Below are positions 50,538 to 54,295 of a stretch of DNA of 54,295 nt, piece after piece. The stretch is from contig JAUMXY010000017.1 of assembly GCA_030528885.1 (NCBI GenBank), forward strand, positions 1 through 54,295, given 5' to 3'. The translations under genes and the position numbers were made by a program. Source of the DNA: Bacteroidales bacterium. Its GTDB lineage: Bacteria > Bacteroidota > Bacteroidia > Bacteroidales > Bacteroidaceae. Positions within the stretch are counted from its first letter, which is position 1; each line of letters starts with the position of its first letter. The notes below the pieces were generated by a model. It had not been told where the DNA came from and did no database searches. It saw only the letters and a list, made by a program, of their open reading frames with translations.

Positions 50538-50553
50538 GAGCCTTGCGCGGCTC
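50538..50553. repeat. GAGCC-TTGCGC-GGCTC hairpin repeat, copy 3
   Basis: Preceded by AAATATCACGGATGA. It lies directly downstream of the beta-galactosidase stop and may serve as its terminator. The rest of the 50122-50564 gap holds only the promoter and the 82-bp element. Confidence 0.75.
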
Positions 50554-50564
50554 ACGTTATCCTT

Positions 50565-53500
50565 CTATTTTGTTACAGCTGCAGCGACAGGCTTGATGGT
50601 AATCTCTCTCTCCTGAGCTGCAGGCTTGACTCTGTATTCGTCGAGCACATAGATGCAGGTGCAGCCCACGCCCGTCGTCTCGTAGTCAAGGTTGAGCGTG
50701 TAGCGGTCAGCTTGAGGCTGCAGCTGGTAGGTGAACTGGCTCTTGGTGAGGTTGTCGGTTGTGAACTGGTAAGCATTGAAGTTGAAGAATTCGTCCATCG
50801 AGATTTGCACACCGTTGCCAGCCTTGTCCAGCAGCTGCACATAACGTATGTCTGTACGCAGGGCGTGATCCTGAGGCATGACATAAGGCTCGTACATGTC
50901 GGCAACAGACTTGGTCCAGACACCCACTGGATAGCCCGTCTTGCGGTCAGGGTAGTTCTCCTCGGGACCGCGGCCATACCAGGTGATTTGGTCAAACTCA
51001 TTTGCCACAGATGTGGTGAAGCCGATGCGAGGGAGAATCTCCGGCAGCTTGCCTTGAGGGCTCAGCTTGTTGTGAATCTTGACCGTTCCGTCGTTGTAGA
51101 AGCTGTAGGTGTAGTCGATGGTGAAACCTGCCAGCTGAACGCCCTGAATGTACAAGTCGAGCGCTCCGTAAGAAGAGGCGCCTACCTGCACGAGCTGATG
51201 GACTGTAACCGTCGTCTCGTGGCTGTTCTTCGTCAGCTTGATTTCAGCAGGCTGGATGCGCAGCTGGTTCACTCCTTTCGAGTACCAGAGCGTAGCCACT
51301 TGGTTGCCAAATCCTTCGGCATATCCTCCGTTGACACGGAATGCGTCCCATGAGTCAAACTCGTTGGCAAGCGGAGCGCGCCACAGGCTGAAGGCCAGCG
51401 GCTCTTTGATGATGTTCTTGCCATTGACCTCAATCTGCTCCAGGTTGCCCGTCTCCTTGTTGATGACATAGCAGAAACCCTCGCCGCTGATTTTGATTTG
51501 CTTGCTGTCTTCCTCGGCATTGACCTTGTCAGATGCTGCTTGAACGGCAGGTGCAGGGATGTTCCACGATGTGAGTTCCAGCTGGTCCCATGCCACGTCA
51601 TGACCAGCCTTCGCCCAGAGCTCGTCCTTCTTCAGCGATGAGGTAATCATGACACGGTATTCCTTGCCAGGCACGATGGCGGGCTTGCGATAAGGAATCT
51701 TGACCACCTGCTTCTGCTGCGGTCCAGCTGTGAACTGTATGTCTCCTTCCTCCAGCACTTCTCCGTCAGCCATCAAAGCCCAGTGTGAGGCATACTGCGT
51801 AAGGTCGGTAAAGTGCAGGCGGTTGGTCACCTCAGCCTCGCCCGTCTCAGCATTGATAAGACGGACGCTGACAGGCTGTGTGGTCCATTTCATCTGCTCC
51901 ATCTCAGGCTGCACAGTGCGGTCAGGCCAGATGCAGCCATAGGTGCGCATGTTGACGCCGATGGTGTAGAAGGTGCCTTCATCCCCGTTGCCGTCAAAGG
52001 TGAGGTAGAGCACAGCCTCTTCAGGGCTTCCTTCGCCATCAGCCAGGCACTTGTCATAGATGGCCACATTGTCCATCTCGGCATCGGCAGTATAGATGGT
52101 CTGCGGGTCTTGCGCATGGTTGCCGGCAAAGCGGCCGATGTTGATTGGGTAGGGGAAGTTGCTCAGCACACCTCTTTCGCCCGACTGGTTGCCTCGTCTG
52201 CCATTATTGTTGCTTGCTTGTGGCGCCGTCGTCTCCGTGCCTTTCAGCTCGCCGTCGATGTAGAGCTTCATCTCCTTGCTGTCCCATGATGCTGTGACAT
52301 GATGCCAGTTGCCCATCCAGTTGGCTGGAAGGTCCACGTCCAGCGTGTGCTTGACGCCCGAGTGCAGGTAGAACTGCAGTTTGTCGCTGCCTTTCTGCAC
52401 CACTCCGAACTGCGTGTTGCCCTTCGTGATGTAAGCCGCTCCCTCGTGCGTGCCGCTCAGCTTTCCTGGCTTGACGTCGAAGCTGATGGTCAGCGCCTTG
52501 CCGTTCAGTTCCACATTGCGGCTGCGATACACTTCCACCCATTCGTCATGTCCGCTGAGGTGCAGCACGCCATTCTCCACCTTGGCATTGCTCATCAGGT
52601 GCACAGGAGTCTTGTAGGGCGAACTGTCGGTCAGCGGACGGATGCGCTCGGTGAGGGCAGGGTTGACAAAGTCCCAGAGAGCGCCTCCCATCAGTCGAGG
52701 GTGGCGGCGTATGGCATCCCAGAACTCGTCAAGTCCGCCACCTGCATTTCCTGCCACAGAAAGGTACTCGTCCATGAATGAAGGACGTGGGTCCTGTGAC
52801 TCGGGCACCATGGCTGTGTTCATCTCCAGCTCGTAAGGTGTGGGGTAGCGAGGGCCGATGATGTCCTCGGCAGGGTGTGCGTATGCGTTGCCGCCATACA
52901 TATAGTAGCGTGTCGGGTCATATTTCTTTCCTTCCTTGATGACCTCCCCGATGAGCGGACCTTCACCGCTTTCGTTGCCGGCACTCCAGAAGAGGATGCA
53001 GGGGTGGTTGCGGTCGCGGAGCACCATCTGTCGCACACGCTCAAGATACATCTCCTTGAAACTTTGGTTGTTTGAGATGTACTCTGTGGCATGAGCCTCG
53101 TCTCCCGTCTCGTCTATGATGTAGAGTCCGTATTCGTCAGCCAGCTCCAGATACTTGTTCACAGGCGGATAGTGCGAGATGCGGACGGCATTGAAGTTGT
53201 ACTGCTTCAGTATCTCCATGTCCTTGCGTATGGTTGCCTCGTCTATCGTGTGTCCCTTCTCGGGGTGCTGCATGTGGGTGTTGATGGCATTCACCTTGAT
53301 AGGTTCTCCGTTCAGGTAGAAGACCTGATGGCGAATCTCTGTCTCCTTGAAGCCCATCTTGCTGGCTATTCTCTGGATGCTTTTGCCCGAATTGTCCAGC
53401 AGCTCCAGCGTCAGGTTGTAGAGCACAGGAGTCTCGCAGGTCCATTTGTCGGGGTTTGCGATGAGCGATGAGAGTTCCAGCGACTTCTTTCCCTTGCCGT

Positions 53501-54295
53501 TCATGGTGAACTTCTCGGTTTGCATCTCCTTCACCTTGTTGCCCTTGGCGTCAGTCAGGACAGCCTTCACAGCATAGCTTGCGCTTGCCTCCTCGTAGCT
53601 TTTCACGTCGATAGCCACCTTCAGGTTGGCATCCTTGTATTGCTCGTCCAGGTCAGTAGTGACAAACCAGTCGAAGAGTCGTGTCTTGGGTGTGGCATAG
53701 AGGGTCACATCGTCGCAGATTCCAGCCAGTCGCCAGTAGTCCTGCCCCTCCAGATAGTAGCCGTCGCAGTATTTCATCACGCATACCGCCAGCGTGTTCT
53801 TGCCCGGTTTCAAGTAGGGTGTGATGTCATATTCGGCAGGCTCCTGTCCGCCCTCGTTGTAGCCCACTTGCTTGCCGTTCAGCCACACGAAAGAGGCGCT
53901 CTGAGTCTTCTCCATGCGCAAGAACACCTGCTGTCCCTTCCAGTTGGCAGGCAGGTTGAACGTGCGGCGATAAGCTCCTGTGGGATTGTACTCTCTGGGC
54001 ACATTCGGCGGGTCAGCCCTGAAGGGGGCGTGCACATTGCGGAACAGCGGGTCTCCATAGCCCTCCATCTCCCAGTTGCTTGGCACGGTAATCTGCTTCC
54101 ACTTGCTGTCCTTGAAGCCTGGCTGGAAAAAGTCCTGAGGCACTTCCTCGGGAGTGTTGGCAAAGAAGAAACGCCAGTTGCCGTTCAGCGACAGGCGCTG
54201 GTCGGCCAGATAGTAAGCGTGTCCTTCCTCTTGATTCTCTTCATAGACAGCCGTGTTTTCGATGTAGTCATAGATGTGCTCAAGATACTGAGCGT
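50565..54295 (-). CDS. GH2 beta-galactosidase with inserted LamG-like domain (5' end outside window)
   Basis: At least 1243 codons; the frame stays open past 54143 to the right edge (LADQRLSLNGNWRFFFANTPEE), so the true start and signal peptide lie outside. Layout from N to C: GH2 sugar-binding domain (WKQITVPSNWEMEGYGDPLF), immunoglobulin-like region, TIM barrel with acid/base Glu in SAGNESGEG (about 52970) and nucleophile Glu in FMDEYLSVAGN (about 52765). A concanavalin/LamG-like domain (about 52110-52560: ITKGNTQFG...WHHVTASWD...LYIDGELKG) is inserted, and the beta-galactosidase small-chain domain closes the protein. It hydrolyses beta-galactosides; in this phylum such inserts are seen in host- or plant-glycan enzymes. 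Confidence 0.92.
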   Translation of the reverse strand, partial: AQYLEHIYDYIENTAVYEENQEEGHAYYLADQRLSLNGNWRFFFANTPEEVPQDFFQPGFKDSKWKQITVPSNWEMEGYGDPLFRNVHAPFRADPPNVPREYNPTGAYRRTFNLPANWKGQQVFLRMEKTQSASFVWLNGKQVGYNEGGQEPAEYDITPYLKPGKNTLAVCVMKYCDGYYLEGQDYWRLAGICDDVTLYATPKTRLFDWFVTTDLDEQYKDANLKVAIDVKSYEEASASYAVKAVLTDAKGNKVKEMQTEKFTMNGKGKKSLELSSLIANPDKWTCETPVLYNLTLELLDNSGKSIQRIASKMGFKETEIRHQVFYLNGEPIKVNAINTHMQHPEKGHTIDEATIRKDMEILKQYNFNAVRISHYPPVNKYLELADEYGLYIIDETGDEAHATEYISNNQSFKEMYLERVRQMVLRDRNHPCILFWSAGNESGEGPLIGEVIKEGKKYDPTRYYMYGGNAYAHPAEDIIGPRYPTPYELEMNTAMVPESQDPRPSFMDEYLSVAGNAGGGLDEFWDAIRRHPRLMGGALWDFVNPALTERIRPLTDSSPYKTPVHLMSNAKVENGVLHLSGHDEWVEVYRSRNVELNGKALTISFDVKPGKLSGTHEGAAYITKGNTQFGVVQKGSDKLQFYLHSGVKHTLDVDLPANWMGNWHHVTASWDSKEMKLYIDGELKGTETTAPQASNNNGRRGNQSGERGVLSNFPYPINIGRFAGNHAQDPQTIYTADAEMDNVAIYDKCLADGEGSPEEAVLYLTFDGNGDEGTFYTIGVNMRTYGCIWPDRTVQPEMEQMKWTTQPVSVRLINAETGEAEVTNRLHFTDLTQYASHWALMADGEVLEEGDIQFTAGPQQKQVVKIPYRKPAIVPGKEYRVMITSSLKKDELWAKAGHDVAWDQLELTSWNIPAPAVQAASDKVNAEEDSKQIKISGEGFCYVINKETGNLEQIEVNGKNIIKEPLAFSLWRAPLANEFDSWDAFRVNGGYAEGFGNQVATLWYSKGVNQLRIQPAEIKLTKNSHETTVTVHQLVQVGASSYGALDLYIQGVQLAGFTIDYTYSFYNDGTVKIHNKLSPQGKLPEILPRIGFTTSVANEFDQITWYGRGPEENYPDRKTGYPVGVWTKSVADMYEPYVMPQDHALRTDIRYVQLLDKAGNGVQISMDEFFNFNAYQFTTDNLTKSQFTYQLQPQADRYTLNLDYETTGVGCTCIYVLDEYRVKPAAQEREITIKPVAAAVTK

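Overview
The window is a chromosomal segment of a Bacteroidota bacterium, most likely from the Prevotella/Bacteroides side of the Bacteroidales. The evidence is: recurrent -7 boxes of the form TAnnTTTG with TTTG-like -33 boxes about 19 nt upstream; lipoproteins with BACON and GIN-type beta domains; a GH10 xylanase with a Bacteroidota-like C-terminus; a GH2 beta-galactosidase carrying an inserted LamG-like domain; and the phenylalanine/tyrosine gene order typical of this phylum. No rRNA, tRNA, CRISPR array or prophage was seen.

Layout. 0-9.7 kb: small repair and housekeeping genes (TfoX-N, NUDIX, O6-alkylguanine transferase), a secreted beta-helix protein, a UDG-fold protein, a MenE-type ligase, SstT, glycerate kinase, an HhH protein and a RAYT-type HUH transposase with an extra C-terminal domain. 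9.8-17 kb: SDR, TrpS, three more DNA-repair-like genes (AlkD-, UDG- and AlkZ-like), NadD and an HhH outer-membrane beta-barrel protein. 17.3-19.9 kb: a long structured leader followed by a GT2 glycosyltransferase and an acyltransferase. 20-25.8 kb: a Cu/Zn-type permease with HMA domain, a predicted small RNA, recJ-recQ and a TPR protein. 25.8-29.9 kb: pheA-aminotransferase-DAHP synthase/chorismate mutase-tyrA, preceded by a Phe/Tyr-rich leader peptide and an attenuator hairpin. 30-33.3 kb: GH10 xylanase and a DUF6078-like protein. 33.7-39.3 kb: a second long structured leader and a four-gene envelope cluster (two secreted proteins, a transglutaminase-fold protein and a lipoprotein with BACON domains). 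39.3-39.7 kb: a decayed group II intron. 39.9-43 kb: an ABC transporter/GntR (YtrA-type)/GIN-lipoprotein operon with a perfect dyad operator at its promoter. 43.2-44.9 kb: Nif3-like and zinc-ribbon proteins. 45.2-50.2 kb: a one-promoter cassette of UDP-glucuronate decarboxylase, DUF4422 glycosyltransferase, GT14-methyltransferase fusion, a Ser-Gly-linker HExxH protein and a secreted protein. 50.6 kb to the end: GH2 beta-galactosidase, 5' part outside the window.

Three things look most worth pursuing. (1) The 45-50 kb cassette could make UDP-xylose and modify the Ser-Gly-rich linker of the neighbouring exported metallopeptidase-like protein, a possible bacterial parallel to proteoglycan O-xylosylation. 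(2) Five intergenic sites carry arrays of 3-4 mini-palindromes (15-16 nt) repeated with a period of 23 nt, in three unrelated sequence families, in a window that also encodes a RAYT transposase. (3) Regulatory RNA is readable from sequence: the aromatic attenuator, two long leaders sharing a core motif, a small RNA with its own promoter and terminator, and a trpS terminator embedded in the neighbouring coding sequence.
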